From: CAYQJV01 sp964417925
GTDB taxonomy: Bacteria > Hydrothermota > Tepidihabitantia > B3-TA06 > CAYQJV01
Assembly: GCA_964417925.1 (NCBI GenBank)
Contig: CAYQJV010000004.1
Coordinates: forward strand, 14,038 to 78,037
Direction: 5' to 3'
DNA: 64,000 bases
Position numbers and translations under genes: made by a program. The notes below the pieces were generated by a model that saw nothing but the letters and a program-made list of their open reading frames with translations, made no database searches and was not told the DNA's origin. Every line of letters starts with the position of its first letter. Position 1 is the stretch's first letter. Shown here piece after piece: positions 1 to 8,923 of this stretch.

Positions 1-231
1 GAAGAAGTAGACTTCAACTTTTTAAAAGAAAAATTGAATCTCACAGATGGTAACTTAGCTCAGCATTTGAGAAAACTTGAATCTGCAGAATACATTGAAG
101 TAAAGAAAGAATTTAAAGGAAGAAAACCTCACACAAAATACAGACTTACCCAGAAAGGGAAAAAGGCATTCTTAGATTACCTAAGAAATCTGAAAGAGTT
201 TTTAAAAATCCTTGAAAAAAAGGAAGATTAG
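1..231 (+). CDS. Winged-helix DNA-binding regulator, 3' part
   Basis: The reading frame is already open at base 1, so this is the C-terminal part (about 76 residues) of a longer protein whose start lies before the window. The segment LNLTDGNLAQHLRKLESAEYI is a recognition helix followed by the start of a wing, and KYRLTQKGKKAFLDYL is the usual end of the wing plus a dimerisation helix. This pattern is typical of ArsR/MarR-like winged-helix regulators of the HTH_34 (PF13601) kind, which bind operator DNA as dimers. The ligand and targets cannot be read from the sequence. A possible TTG start at 34 would cut the helix-turn-helix and is rejected. Confidence 0.75.
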   Translation, partial: EEVDFNFLKEKLNLTDGNLAQHLRKLESAEYIEVKKEFKGRKPHTKYRLTQKGKKAFLDYLRNLKEFLKILEKKED

Positions 232-311
232 TGCATCTGCAATTTTTTATATGCTTGCTTATTGAAAAAAGTAATCAAATGCTTCCCTTACCATTTCTGA
301 AAGATTTGAAA

Positions 312-334
312 TTACTTTTTAAAAGCAGGCAGGG
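312..334. repeat. Left arm of a 23-base inverted repeat
   Basis: TTACTTTTT (312-320) followed by AAAAGCAGGCAGGG (321-334). The same 23 bases occur inverted at 960-986, with only a 4-base insertion between the two blocks. Together the arms enclose the broken barrel-like gene. Confidence 0.8.
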
Positions 335-364
335 AATAAATAAAACAGAAGAAAGGAAGTGGTT

Positions 365-947
365 ATGAAGAAAATAATGCTTGGTTTAATAATGGGAACC
401 TTTTTATATACGCAGGTAATATAGAGATCTCTTAAGGATTTGGTGGCCCATCTCTTTCTTTATTCTTTTTTTAATGTTGATGAATTGAACCAAAGGCTTA
501 AACAGAATAATACCGATGAATTGTCAAACACTCAGATATGCATAGGAGGTGGAGGAGCAGGAATAATTGGAAACGTTATGTTTGGTGGATGGGAAGCAGG
601 AAGAAAGGAAACTATTGGCAATGATAGTGTCATAATTAATGTAGACCAGTATATCTGGATCCTGTAGATTTTGACGACCTCCTTAGGGGAAAGGGAGCAA
701 GAAGAACAGCAAAAATATCCACAGGTGGGCTTTCCTTTGCTACTGGAATAGGATTTTTATTTTTGATTCCATTTAAAGAAAATGCTTATGTAGGTGTATC
801 CAAATAAAAACAGGATATGTATTTTCTCCCCAAAGTACTACATGGAGTCTTGAGGATGGTGGAGCTCTTCAAAATACTCCAAAGATAAAACTCAATACGC
901 CTTACTTCAGTTTTGGAATAATTTTTGGTGGAAAGGAAAATAAGTAA
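365..947 (+). pseudogene. Broken outer-membrane barrel-like gene
   Basis: An ATG at 365, preceded by a GGAAG Shine-Dalgarno-like site, starts a signal-peptide-like sequence (MKKIMLGLIMGTFLYTQ) that stops at 423. The protein then continues in other frames: LNQRLKQNNTDELS and GGGGAGIIGNVMFGGWEAG (about 480-610), GGLSFATGIGFLFLIPF (about 726-780) and a C-terminal piece ending near SFGIIFGGKENK at 947. Gly-rich strands and alternating hydrophobics suggest a secreted beta-barrel or autotransporter-like protein. From memory it resembles a family of thermophile proteins with a longer middle, so an internal deletion is likely besides at least three frame breaks. It lies within a pair of inverted repeats. 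No function can be assigned. Confidence 0.6.
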
Positions 948-959
948 AGAAATAACATC

Positions 960-986
960 CCCTGCCTGCTTTTAATGAAAAAGTAA
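960..986. repeat. Right arm of the inverted repeat
   Basis: CCCTGCCTGCTTTT (960-973), AATG, then AAAAAGTAA (978-986). Its reverse complement matches 312-334 in all 23 bases apart from the 4-base insertion. It ends 2 bases before the -35 box of the next promoter. Confidence 0.8.
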
Positions 987-988
987 GA

Positions 989-1016
989 TTGACTTTTTTG
1001 AATTATATGGTATATT
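989..1016 (+). promoter_or_regulatory. Promoter for the methyltransferase gene
   Basis: TTGACT (989-994), 16-base spacer, TATATT (1011-1016). The ATG of the methyltransferase follows 8 bases later with no Shine-Dalgarno site, so the transcript would start at or next to the start codon. Confidence 0.7.
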
Positions 1017-1024
1017 AATCCTAC

Positions 1025-1774
1025 ATGAAAAATACATATGGAATGCTTAAGGATTATCAGGATGCTCATGGTCATGCCTTTATGGATTTTCTAAAAACAA
1101 AAAAGGTTTTGGAGTAATTGAAAGGGATGACGGATATTTTGACATAGGAGAAGGACCAAAGGCCTATTTTTTAGAATATAAAGACTGAAAAAGAAGCAAT
1201 GAAATATGTAAGGGGAAAGGTTCTTGATATAGGGTGTGGAGCAGGTAGACATGCATTATATCTCCAGAATAAAGGTTTTAATGTCTTGGGAATTGATATT
1301 TCACCTCTTGCAATAAAAACCTGTAAATTAAGGGGTTTAAAAAAAGCAAAGGCTCTTTCCATAACCCGGATAAGTTCAAAACTTGGAAAATTTGATACGA
1401 TACTAATGCTTGGGAACAATTTCGGTCTTTTTGCAAATTTAAAAAGAGCAAGGTGGCTTCTTAACAGATTTTATAAAATAACAAGCGAACAAGGAAGGAT
1501 AATAGCAGAAACAAGAGACCCTTACAAAACCAATAATCCAGACCATATTGCGTATCATCAATGGAATAGAAAAAGAGGTAGAATGCCTGGACAAGTAAGG
1601 ATAAGAAGAATGAGATATAAAAAATATGTAACTCCTTGGTTTCTCTATCTTTTTGTTTCAAAAGAGGGATTGAAAGAACTTTTAAAGCCTACAAAGTGGT
1701 ATGTTAATAAATTCATAGACGGAAAAGCAGGAATTTACGTAGCGATTATAGATAAAGAAAAAAAATTAAAGTAA
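1025..1774 (+). pseudogene. Class I SAM-dependent methyltransferase, frame-broken
   Basis: The main block (from 1199) has the SAM-binding glycine loop VLDIGCGAGRHALYL, followed by GFNVLGIDIS with the acidic residue that binds the ribose, and FDTILMLGNNFGLF in the position of motif IV. The methyl acceptor is unknown. The N-terminal part reads MKNTYGMLKDYQDAHGHAFMDFL from 1025, then breaks at an A6 run (1099-1104). One more A restores GFGVIERDDGYFDIGEGPKAYF. A second break near 1183-1186 looks like loss of a few bases. The rest is intact to 1774. It is either a recent pseudogene or a locally poor sequence. Translation from 1199 alone would miss about 58 N-terminal residues. Confidence 0.75.
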
Positions 1775-2740
1775 TACAGGAAATTATAATAAAACCCATA
1801 AGAATTGTACATTCGCCTTTTATCACCAGGAAAATATCAAAAAAGCAAATATTGATGAGATATACGGTGAAATTGAAATTTTTAAAGAATATGCAGAAGG
1901 ATTAAAAGATATTGATGGTTTTCCCATATCATTGTAGTATTTTGGATGCACAAATCTCATTTCAAATCTCTTAAAGTAAGTCCTATCTATTTTCCTGAAA
2001 TTCCAAGAGGAGTTTTTGCAACCAGACATCCTGATAGACCAAATCCTATAGGAATTACAGCTGTGGAACTTGTAGAAAGAAAAAATAATATTTTAAAGGT
2101 AAAAGGAATAGATATGCTTGATAAAACTCCTGTAATTGATATAAAACCCTATACCTTGGGCGATATAAAAGAATCTGTAATTACGGGATGGCTTGAAAAA
2201 AAAGCCAAAGACTTCACAAAGGATGTGGTATACTATTTTAAAAATCTTAGAAAGAAAAACGTTTTAAAAGTTATAGAAAGAGTCCGCAAAAGATTGAGAA
2301 AAAAGGATATAAAAAAAGTAGCACTTGCGTCAAAAACCGAGAACACCACGTTATTATTTGCCGAAAAGATACTCTCTGAATTTAAAAATATTAAAATTTA
2401 CTGGGTTCATCGCCATTCCTCAATCTGCATAAAAAGAAAAAATATAGAAAAACTTAAAAAACTCGGGGTTGAAATTGTACATTATGTTTCTTGTGTATCT
2501 TTAACCCATCCTTTAAAAATATTGGGAGAAGGGTTTAAGAACGCGGTTGAAATCTCAATAGCACTTGCAGATAAAGGTAAAATGGAACCAAGAGAATACA
2601 TAATCTCTATTGGAGGATCAGAAAAAGGAGTAGATACAGCAGTGGTGATAAAGACCGCTTTTTCGAAAGATATATTCTCTGTTCACGCTCAAAAAATGCC
2701 CGAAATAAGAGAAATTCTATGTATTCCTTTTAAAAAATAA
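1774..2740 (+). pseudogene. TrmO fused to pyruvate kinase C-terminal-like domain, 5' end broken
   Basis: The first half matches TrmO (TsaA/YaeB), which N6-methylates t6A37 in tRNA: IRIVHSPF, GEIEIFKEYAEGLKDIDGF, RGVFATRHPDRPNPIGI and DIKPY are family signatures. The second half, from about VVYYFKNLRKKN, matches the stand-alone pyruvate kinase alpha/beta (C-terminal) domain: KKVALASKTENTTLLFAEKI, then GEGFKNAVEISIALAD and IGGSEKGVDTAVVI. The two are in one open frame from 1946 to 2740. Upstream, a break sits at about 1920-1927, where one extra T gives GFSHIIVVFWMHKS. Further breaks are likely near 1815 and 1853, and the expected ATG overlapping the preceding stop reads ATA (1774). The C-terminal domain is intact. 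The fusion looks genuine because the linker is continuous. Confidence 0.65.
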
Positions 2741-2756
2741 AACCTACATTTTAAAC

Positions 2757-2784
2757 TTGCAATTTTACCTGCCGAGTTTATCAT
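2757..2784 (+). promoter_or_regulatory. Promoter of the phosphatase/mnmG operon
   Basis: TTGCAA (2757-2762), 16 bases, TATCAT (2779-2784), then 5 bases to the ATG at 2790. The TTG at 2757, which could be taken as a start codon, is the -35 box. Confidence 0.65.
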
Positions 2785-2789
2785 TAATT

Positions 2790-3422
2790 ATGTTTAAAAG
2801 AATAATACTTGTAAGACACGGAGAATCAGAAGGAAACAAAGAAGAACTGTTCAGAGGAAGAAAGGACTTTTGTTTAACGGAAAACGGAATCAAACAAGCA
2901 GAAAGAGTTGCTCAAGCTCTGTTGCGATTTGGATTTAAAACAGTCTATACAAGTCCTTTAAAAAGAGCTTTTGATACTGCAAAGATAATAGCAGATAGAA
3001 AAAAGGCAGAAGTAATTGTTGAGAAAGGATTTACAAACATATATCTCGCCGAATGGGAAGGTAGACCCAAAAAAGAGATAAAAGAAAAATATCCAGAGTT
3101 ATGGAAAATATGGATAACCGAACCAGAAAAACTAAATTTAAAAGGAGCAGAAACCTTAGATGCGTTACAAAAAAGGGTTACACAAACGCTTTACCGAATA
3201 ATTGAAGAAGAAGATAACGAAACTTTTGTAGTAGTTACTCATCGGGCTGTTTTAAAACCTATGATAGCAGGAATTCTTGGAATTAAGAAACCTTATTTCT
3301 GGAAGATACACATTGATACTGCTTCCTATAGTATAATTGAATACAGAAAGGATAGAGGATTTACCTTAACTCTCTTAAATCAGACAGAACATCTTGAAAA
3401 TTTCGTTGTAGAAATTGTATGA
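2790..3422 (+). CDS. Histidine phosphatase superfamily (phosphoglycerate mutase-like)
   Basis: A 210-residue protein starting MFKRIILVRHGESEGN, which carries the RHG catalytic motif with the nucleophilic histidine at the very N-terminus. YTSPLKRAFDTA supplies the second conserved arginine, EWEGRPKKEI the conserved acidic region, and VVTHRAVLKPMI the second catalytic histidine. This is the branch-1 architecture shared by cofactor-dependent phosphoglycerate mutases and broad phosphatases such as CobC and GpmB; the substrate cannot be fixed. The start at 2790 is chosen because it keeps the RHG motif near the N-terminus and the in-frame TTG upstream is a -35 box. The stop overlaps the next start by 4 bases (ATGA), so the two are translationally coupled. 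Confidence 0.85.
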   Translation: MFKRIILVRHGESEGNKEELFRGRKDFCLTENGIKQAERVAQALLRFGFKTVYTSPLKRAFDTAKIIADRKKAEVIVEKGFTNIYLAEWEGRPKKEIKEKYPELWKIWITEPEKLNLKGAETLDALQKRVTQTLYRIIEEEDNETFVVVTHRAVLKPMIAGILGIKKPYFWKIHIDTASYSIIEYRKDRGFTLTLLNQTEHLENFVVEIV

Positions 3423-5704
3423 TACTTACTTTTATCTTTTACCTTTTTTTACAAGTTGACACAACTCAGATAACCATCTTCTACATATCCTCTCCGAATG
3501 GCCTTATAGATTACTGCCATTGTCCTGATGCTCCTTATGGAGGTCTTGCAAGAAGAAAAAAGGCAATAGAAGAACTCCAAAAAAAGCACCCTGCTTTACT
3601 TATATTTGATTCCGGGGATATCCTTTCTCCCTTTCCAAGAAAAGATAATGACATAAGATTTATAAATGAATATAAAAAAATACCCTTAGATGCAGTATGC
3701 CTTGGAGATCAAGACTTTATGTACGGTTTTGAATTTTTTGAAAAAAATCTAAAACCCTATCTGCCTTATGTATGTTTAAATGTTTTTTGGAATAACAAAC
3801 CTCTTGTAACCCCTTATTTTATAAGAAATATAAAAAACAAAAAAATCCTCATCACAGGCCTTATTGCTCAGGATGCCTTTATGTTTATGGAAGAGGAAAA
3901 ACTCAAAGATTTAGAAGTAAAAGACCCCTTAACAACATTAGAAAACCTTTTAAAAAAGGAAAGAAAAAATGTAGATTTATTCATTGTTATTTCTCATCTT
4001 GGGCCATCCCTCGAAAAGAAAATAGCAGAAAAAACTGAAGGAGTAGACATAATAATTAATGGACACATTCCAAAGATATACGATCCTCCATTGAAGATAA
4101 AAAATACACTGATATTAGGAGCAGGTGAGGATTCAAAAAGATTTGGAGTTATTAATTTATGGATTGCTAAAAAAATTGTAAAATTTGAAAATCAAATAAT
4201 TCCTTTGGATGAAAAGTTTGGAAAAGAAGAAGTTAAAGTTAAAAATGAAAAAATAAAGATACAGGAAAAACTTTCTTCTGAAAAAAGGGGAATTCAAATT
4301 CTTCTTTTTTATTCCTCTGATTGCGAACACTGCAGATTTATTATAGAAGATTTCTTGCCAAAAATGGAAGAAAAATATCCTGGTAGATTTTATGTAAAGT
4401 TTTTTAACATTGACATACCTGATAACTATTTAAAGCTTGAAGAGCTTGAAGAGAAATATAAAGATACAGATAATGAAATTCCTGTAATCTTTATTAAAGG
4501 AAGGGTTCTCGGGGGAGAAAAAGAAATAGTTAAAAATTTTGAAAAAATAATAAAAGAAGAAGAGATTAAAAAAAGGGTAGTACATGAAGAGACAAAAGAT
4601 ACTGTACATTATAAAGTTGAAACAAAAGATACCTTTGAAATTGTCTATTTTTATACTTACGGATGCAAGGCATGTTCCAGAGCAGAGTATGTATTGAAAA
4701 TTCTCAAATCCAAATATCCAATAAAACTTGAGAAATTTAACATACAGCATAAGAACAACATGGCACTTCTTGAAGCTTTCTGCGAAGTTTATAAAGTAGA
4801 GGAAAATAAAAGAGGGCTTACCCCCGCAATTTTTACCCCTTCTCATTATCTTCTCAAGGAAGATATACGACTTAAAACACTCCAGTATCTTCTTGAAAAA
4901 GAAAAAAAACATAAGATAAACTGGAACGTAATTTACAAAAAGAAAGAAATAGGAGAGAAAAAAATCATTGAGAGGTTCAAAAAAATAGGAATAATTCCTC
5001 TGATTCTTGCAGGATTAGTAGATGGAATAAATCCATGTGCCTTTGCTATTCTTCTGTTTTTTATAACGTATCTTTCAATAGTGGGAGTAACAAAAAGGAA
5101 ATTAATTCTCGTTGCAATTCCATTTATATTTGCTGTGTTTTTGACATACTTTGTAATAGGAATAGGTCTATATAAAGCTGTAACTTTACTCTCCTTGTTA
5201 AGAATAATTTCAAAAATGATAATACTCCTTACTACCATAGGCCTTTTTATACTTGCAATTTTAAGTTTCAGAGATTACTATCTTTTTAAAAAGGGAAGAG
5301 AAAAAGAAATGAAATTAAAACTTTCTGATTCTCTTAGAAAGAAAATACATAAAATTATAAAGAACAAAACGACCCTTGGTGGGTTTGTTTTTGGAACATT
5401 TATTACAGGAATCTTTGTATCTGTTTTTGAATTCGTATGCACAGGTCAAGTTTACCTTCCTACCATTATATATGCAGCTCAACTACCTCAGACGAAAAGT
5501 GCCGGAGTATTTTATCTTTTTCTATATAATCTTGCTTTTGTATTTCCACTTGTGGTGGTTTTTACCCTTTCTTATTTAGGGGTTAGCGAAAAAAGTTTTC
5601 AGGCATTCCTTATAAAAAGGACAGGTCTTGTAAAAATCTTAACCGGTACTTTATTCCTAATCCTTGGGAGCATTTTTATACTTATTATTTTAGGAATCAT
5701 ATGA
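3419..5704 (+). CDS. Metallophosphatase-like / two thioredoxin / CcdA-like membrane fusion
   Basis: A 761-residue envelope protein with four parts. After a short N-terminal hydrophobic segment comes a UshA/SoxB-like metallophosphatase fold (about 18-260): GGLARR, IFDSGD, LGDQDFMYG where family members have GNHE, and INGHIP where they have GHxH. Metal ligands are therefore altered and it may not be a phosphatase. Then a thioredoxin-like domain with CEHC (302-305), a second with CKAC (416-419), and a six-helix CcdA/DsbD-type domain (about 520-761) with paired cysteines in NPC (540) and VCTGQ (674). Such a chain would carry electrons from the cytosol across the membrane to periplasmic thiols. 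It overlaps both neighbours by 4 bases (ATGA). What the N-terminal domain reduces or binds is unknown. Confidence 0.75.
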   Translation: MILTFIFYLFLQVDTTQITIFYISSPNGLIDYCHCPDAPYGGLARRKKAIEELQKKHPALLIFDSGDILSPFPRKDNDIRFINEYKKIPLDAVCLGDQDFMYGFEFFEKNLKPYLPYVCLNVFWNNKPLVTPYFIRNIKNKKILITGLIAQDAFMFMEEEKLKDLEVKDPLTTLENLLKKERKNVDLFIVISHLGPSLEKKIAEKTEGVDIIINGHIPKIYDPPLKIKNTLILGAGEDSKRFGVINLWIAKKIVKFENQIIPLDEKFGKEEVKVKNEKIKIQEKLSSEKRGIQILLFYSSDCEHCRFIIEDFLPKMEEKYPGRFYVKFFNIDIPDNYLKLEELEEKYKDTDNEIPVIFIKGRVLGGEKEIVKNFEKIIKEEEIKKRVVHEETKDTVHYKVETKDTFEIVYFYTYGCKACSRAEYVLKILKSKYPIKLEKFNIQHKNNMALLEAFCEVYKVEENKRGLTPAIFTPSHYLLKEDIRLKTLQYLLEKEKKHKINWNVIYKKKEIGEKKIIERFKKIGIIPLILAGLVDGINPCAFAILLFFITYLSIVGVTKRKLILVAIPFIFAVFLTYFVIGIGLYKAVTLLSLLRIISKMIILLTTIGLFILAILSFRDYYLFKKGREKEMKLKLSDSLRKKIHKIIKNKTTLGGFVFGTFITGIFVSVFEFVCTGQVYLPTIIYAAQLPQTKSAGVFYLFLYNLAFVFPLVVVFTLSYLGVSEKSFQAFLIKRTGLVKILTGTLFLILGSIFILIILGII

Positions 5705-7560
5705 ATTCAAAGATTTTTGATGTAATTGTTGTGGGAGCAGGACATGCAGGTATAGAAGCAGCTCACGCTTCTGCTAAACTGGGGGCAAAAACCTTACTTG
5801 TTACAATAAATATTGACCATATCGCTCAGATGTCATGTAATCCTGCAATTGGTGGACTTGGCAAAGGCCAACTTGTTAAAGAAATTGACGCCCTTGGAGG
5901 ATTAATGGCAAAACTTGCAGACGTGACAGGAATTCAGTTTAGAAAGTTAAATACTTCAAAAGGCCCAGCTGTACAATCAACCAGAGTTCAGGCAGACAAA
6001 AGAAAATATAGATATACAGCAAGAAACATGCTTGAAAAAATAGAAAATTTAAGCTTATGGCAGGCAAGAATAGATAGAATAATAGTAAAAAACGGAAAGG
6101 CAAAAGGGGTTGTAACAGAATATGGAGAAGAAATATATGCAAAGGCGGTAATCATTGCCCCAGGAACATTTTTATCAGGATTAATACATATAGGGCTTAG
6201 AAGTTTTAAAGCAGGAAGACTTGGAGATCCTCCATCCTATGAACTGGCAAAAAATCTTTGTGAACTTGGATTTGAGCTTGGAAGATTCAAAACAGGTACT
6301 CCTCCAAGACTTGATGGAAGAACCATAGATTTTTCAAAAATGAGTCCTCAATATGGAGATGAACCTCCTCCCAGATTTTCGTTTTTTACAGATTTTAGAG
6401 TTAAGAATTATATGCCTTGTTACATCACCTATACCAATGAAAAAGTTCATGAGATAATAAGAAAGAACCTCGCCTATTCTCCTCTTTATACAGGTAAGAT
6501 AAAAGGACGTGGAGTAAGATACTGTCCATCCATTGAAGATAAAATTGTAAAATTTGCAGAAAAGGATAAACACAGAGTTTTCATTGAACCTGAAGGTGTG
6601 GATACCTATGAGTATTACCCAAATGGAATATCTACATCCCTTCCCCTTGAGGTACAGGAAAAAATGTTATCTTTAATTCCTGGTCTTGAAAATGCAAAAA
6701 TGATAAGACCGGGTTATGCCATAGAGCATGATTTTGTTCAACCTACTCAACTTTTACATACACTTGAAACAAAAGAAATTGAAAATCTTTATTTTGCAGG
6801 TCAAATAAATGGTACTACGGGATATGAGGAAGCAGCAGCTCAGGGAATAATTGCAGGAATAAATGCAGTCTTAAAAATAAAAGGTGGTAAAGAATTTATA
6901 ATAGATAGAACCGAAGGATACATTGGAGTTTTAATAGATGATCTTGTGACAAAGGGAACCGATGAACCTTATAGAATGTTTACTTCAAGAGTAGAATATA
7001 GGTTGTTATTGCGAGAAGATAATGCTGTGTTCAGATTGTGTCCTAAGGCTTATGAAATAGGAATGTTATCCCCAGAGGAGTACGAAAGGGTAAAGAAAAA
7101 AAGAGAAGAAATTGAGACCCTTTTATCTTTTTTGAAAGAAACAAAAGTTTCAATGGAAAAAGCCAACGAAATACTTGCCAAAAAAAGGGAAGGGAAAGTA
7201 TACCAAAAAATTTCCTTAGAAGAAATATTTAAAAGACCAAAAATAGAATGGGAAGATCTTGAAGAGATTGAAGAAAAATTGAAAAACATTCCTGAGGATG
7301 TAAAACAAAACGTAAGAGTAGAGATAAAATATAAAGGTTACATTGAAAGAAGTATAAGAGAAGCAGAAAAATTTAAGGAAACGGAAAACATAAAGATACC
7401 AGAAGATATTGACTACGATAAAATAGATGGGCTTTCTTTTGAAGTAAGAGAAAAACTTAAAAAAATAAAACCAAGATCGCTTGGACAAGCAGGAAGAATA
7501 CCAGGTATAACACCTGTGGCAATAATGGCAATTTATAGATATTTAAAGAAAGACAAATAA
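5701..7560 (+). CDS. mnmG: tRNA uridine-5-carboxymethylaminomethyl modification enzyme
   Basis: A 619-residue protein of full family length. It opens with the FAD-binding Rossmann motif VVGAGHAGIEAA, followed by SCNPAIGGLGKGQLVKEIDALGG, GPAVQSTRVQADK, and the GTPPRL and INGTTGYEEAAAQG motifs typical of MnmG/GidA. With MnmE it installs the cmnm5 (or nm5) group on U34 of tRNAs that read split codon boxes; it acts in the cytosol and uses FAD and folate. The C-terminal helical MnmE-binding part is present, ending near GRIPGITPVAIMAIYRYLKK. It overlaps the upstream redox fusion by 4 bases. MnmE is not in this window. Confidence 0.95.
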   Translation: MNSKIFDVIVVGAGHAGIEAAHASAKLGAKTLLVTINIDHIAQMSCNPAIGGLGKGQLVKEIDALGGLMAKLADVTGIQFRKLNTSKGPAVQSTRVQADKRKYRYTARNMLEKIENLSLWQARIDRIIVKNGKAKGVVTEYGEEIYAKAVIIAPGTFLSGLIHIGLRSFKAGRLGDPPSYELAKNLCELGFELGRFKTGTPPRLDGRTIDFSKMSPQYGDEPPPRFSFFTDFRVKNYMPCYITYTNEKVHEIIRKNLAYSPLYTGKIKGRGVRYCPSIEDKIVKFAEKDKHRVFIEPEGVDTYEYYPNGISTSLPLEVQEKMLSLIPGLENAKMIRPGYAIEHDFVQPTQLLHTLETKEIENLYFAGQINGTTGYEEAAAQGIIAGINAVLKIKGGKEFIIDRTEGYIGVLIDDLVTKGTDEPYRMFTSRVEYRLLLREDNAVFRLCPKAYEIGMLSPEEYERVKKKREEIETLLSFLKETKVSMEKANEILAKKREGKVYQKISLEEIFKRPKIEWEDLEEIEEKLKNIPEDVKQNVRVEIKYKGYIERSIREAEKFKETENIKIPEDIDYDKIDGLSFEVREKLKKIKPRSLGQAGRIPGITPVAIMAIYRYLKKDK

Positions 7561-7568
7561 GAAAAATA

Positions 7569-7596
7569 TTGACTTTAATTTATACCTATGTATTAT
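7569..7596 (+). promoter_or_regulatory. Promoter for the nucleoside phosphorylase gene
   Basis: TTGACT (7569-7574), 16 bases, TATTAT (7591-7596), then 5 bases to the ATG at 7602. The in-frame TTG at 7569 is the -35 box, not a start codon. Confidence 0.75.
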
Positions 7597-7601
7597 TTTT
7601 T

Positions 7602-8894
7602 ATGTTCATCCCTTATAAAATTATAAAAGAGAAACGCGATGGGAAAATATTGTCAAAAGAAGAAATATACTTTATGGTACATGGATATACAAAAGGAGAA
7701 ATTCCTGATTATCAATTCTCTGCATTTTTAATGGCAGTATTTTTTAAAGGAATGACTGATGATGAACTCTTTTTCTACACCAATGCAATAATAGAATCGG
7801 GGAAAAAATTTGATCTCTCAAAAATACCATTACCAAAGATTGATAAACATTCAACAGGAGGGGTAGGAGATAAGGTATCTTTGGTACTTGCTCCATTGGT
7901 GGCTTCATGTGGTGTATGTGTACCAATGGTATCAGGAAGAGCCCTTGGGCATACAGGGGGAACTCTTGACAAATTGGAATCAATTCCTGGATTTAAAACT
8001 TCTATGGATCACACAGAATTTTTAAAGTTGCTTCAAAAAACCGGTTTTGCAATAATAGGGCAAACTGAGGAACTGTGTCCTGCAGATAGAAAGATCTATG
8101 CCTTAAGAGATGTCACAGCAACTGTAGATTCAATTCCTCTAATCGCTGCATCTATTATGAGTAAAAAAATAGCAGAAGGAATAGAAGGACTTGTGCTTGA
8201 TGTTAAAACAGGAAACGGAGCCTTTATGAAAAAAGAGAAAGATGCAGAAGAACTTGCCAAAAAAATGATTTCCATAGGGAAAAAGGCAGGGGTAAAAACG
8301 CTGGCACTGTTAACCGATATGTCAAAACCCTTGGGAAGGATGGTAGGAAATTCACTTGAAATTATTGAAGCAATAGAAACGTTGAAAGGCAATGGGCCTT
8401 CTGACTTAACAGAACTTGTACTTTCCCTTGCCGAAAAAATGCTTGAATTGGCAAAAATTAAGAATCCCCATAAACTACTTGAACAAAATATAAAAAATGG
8501 AAAAGCCCTGGAAAAATTAAAAGAGATGATAAAAAATCAGAACGGGAATCCAGGAGTAATTGATAATTACTCCTTACTTCCCTTAGCAAAGGAAATAACA
8601 GAAGTAAAGTCTCCCATGAATGGGTACATCTATGAAATGGATACCGAAAAAATAGGGATGCTTTTAGTGGAGCTTGGTGGTGGAAGAAAGAAAAAGGAAG
8701 ACACAGTAGACCATGGAGTTGGATTTGAATTTTTAAAGAAAACAGGGGATAAAGTTAAAAAGGGTGAAACCATTGTAAAGATCTACGCAGATATAAAAAA
8801 AGCAAAAAGAATTGAGAAAGAACTTTTAAACACTATTAAAATAGAAACTTACTCTCCTCCAATTTCACCCCTTATTAAAAAAATCCTTCATTAA
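7602..8894 (+). CDS. Pyrimidine-nucleoside (thymidine) phosphorylase
   Basis: A 430-residue protein starting MFIPYKIIKEKRDGKILS. It has the family signature KHSTGGVGDKVSLVLAPLVASCGV, the glycine-rich phosphate loop region SGRALGHTGGTLDKLESIPGF, and the C-terminal PYNP domain with SPMNGYIYEM and DHGVGFEFLKKTGDKVKKGE. The enzyme cleaves thymidine, uridine or deoxyuridine with phosphate to give base plus (deoxy)ribose-1-phosphate, for nucleoside salvage. Pdp and DeoA cannot be told apart safely by eye, so no symbol is given. Its own promoter lies only 5 bases before the start codon. It converges on ftsZ, whose stop is 29 bases away; no terminator hairpin is visible between them. Confidence 0.9.
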   Translation: MFIPYKIIKEKRDGKILSKEEIYFMVHGYTKGEIPDYQFSAFLMAVFFKGMTDDELFFYTNAIIESGKKFDLSKIPLPKIDKHSTGGVGDKVSLVLAPLVASCGVCVPMVSGRALGHTGGTLDKLESIPGFKTSMDHTEFLKLLQKTGFAIIGQTEELCPADRKIYALRDVTATVDSIPLIAASIMSKKIAEGIEGLVLDVKTGNGAFMKKEKDAEELAKKMISIGKKAGVKTLALLTDMSKPLGRMVGNSLEIIEAIETLKGNGPSDLTELVLSLAEKMLELAKIKNPHKLLEQNIKNGKALEKLKEMIKNQNGNPGVIDNYSLLPLAKEITEVKSPMNGYIYEMDTEKIGMLLVELGGGRKKKEDTVDHGVGFEFLKKTGDKVKKGETIVKIYADIKKAKRIEKELLNTIKIETYSPPISPLIKKILH

Positions 8895-8923
8895 TTTTAG
8901 TTTTTATCTTAATTACTTCCTTC

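Noticed and set aside
1171..1419. Antisense frame opposite the methyltransferase
   Set aside because: The sense strand carries the SAM-binding motif; the antisense protein has no motif or promoter.
4430..4912. Long antisense frame opposite the thioredoxin region (160 codons)
   Set aside because: It is a low-complexity Phe/Tyr/Ile-rich shadow of the AT-rich coding strand, with no motif and no ribosome site; the sense gene has clear domains.
8895..8923. Terminator between the convergent phosphorylase and ftsZ genes
   Set aside because: The short AT-rich gap has no convincing GC stem followed by a T run on either strand.
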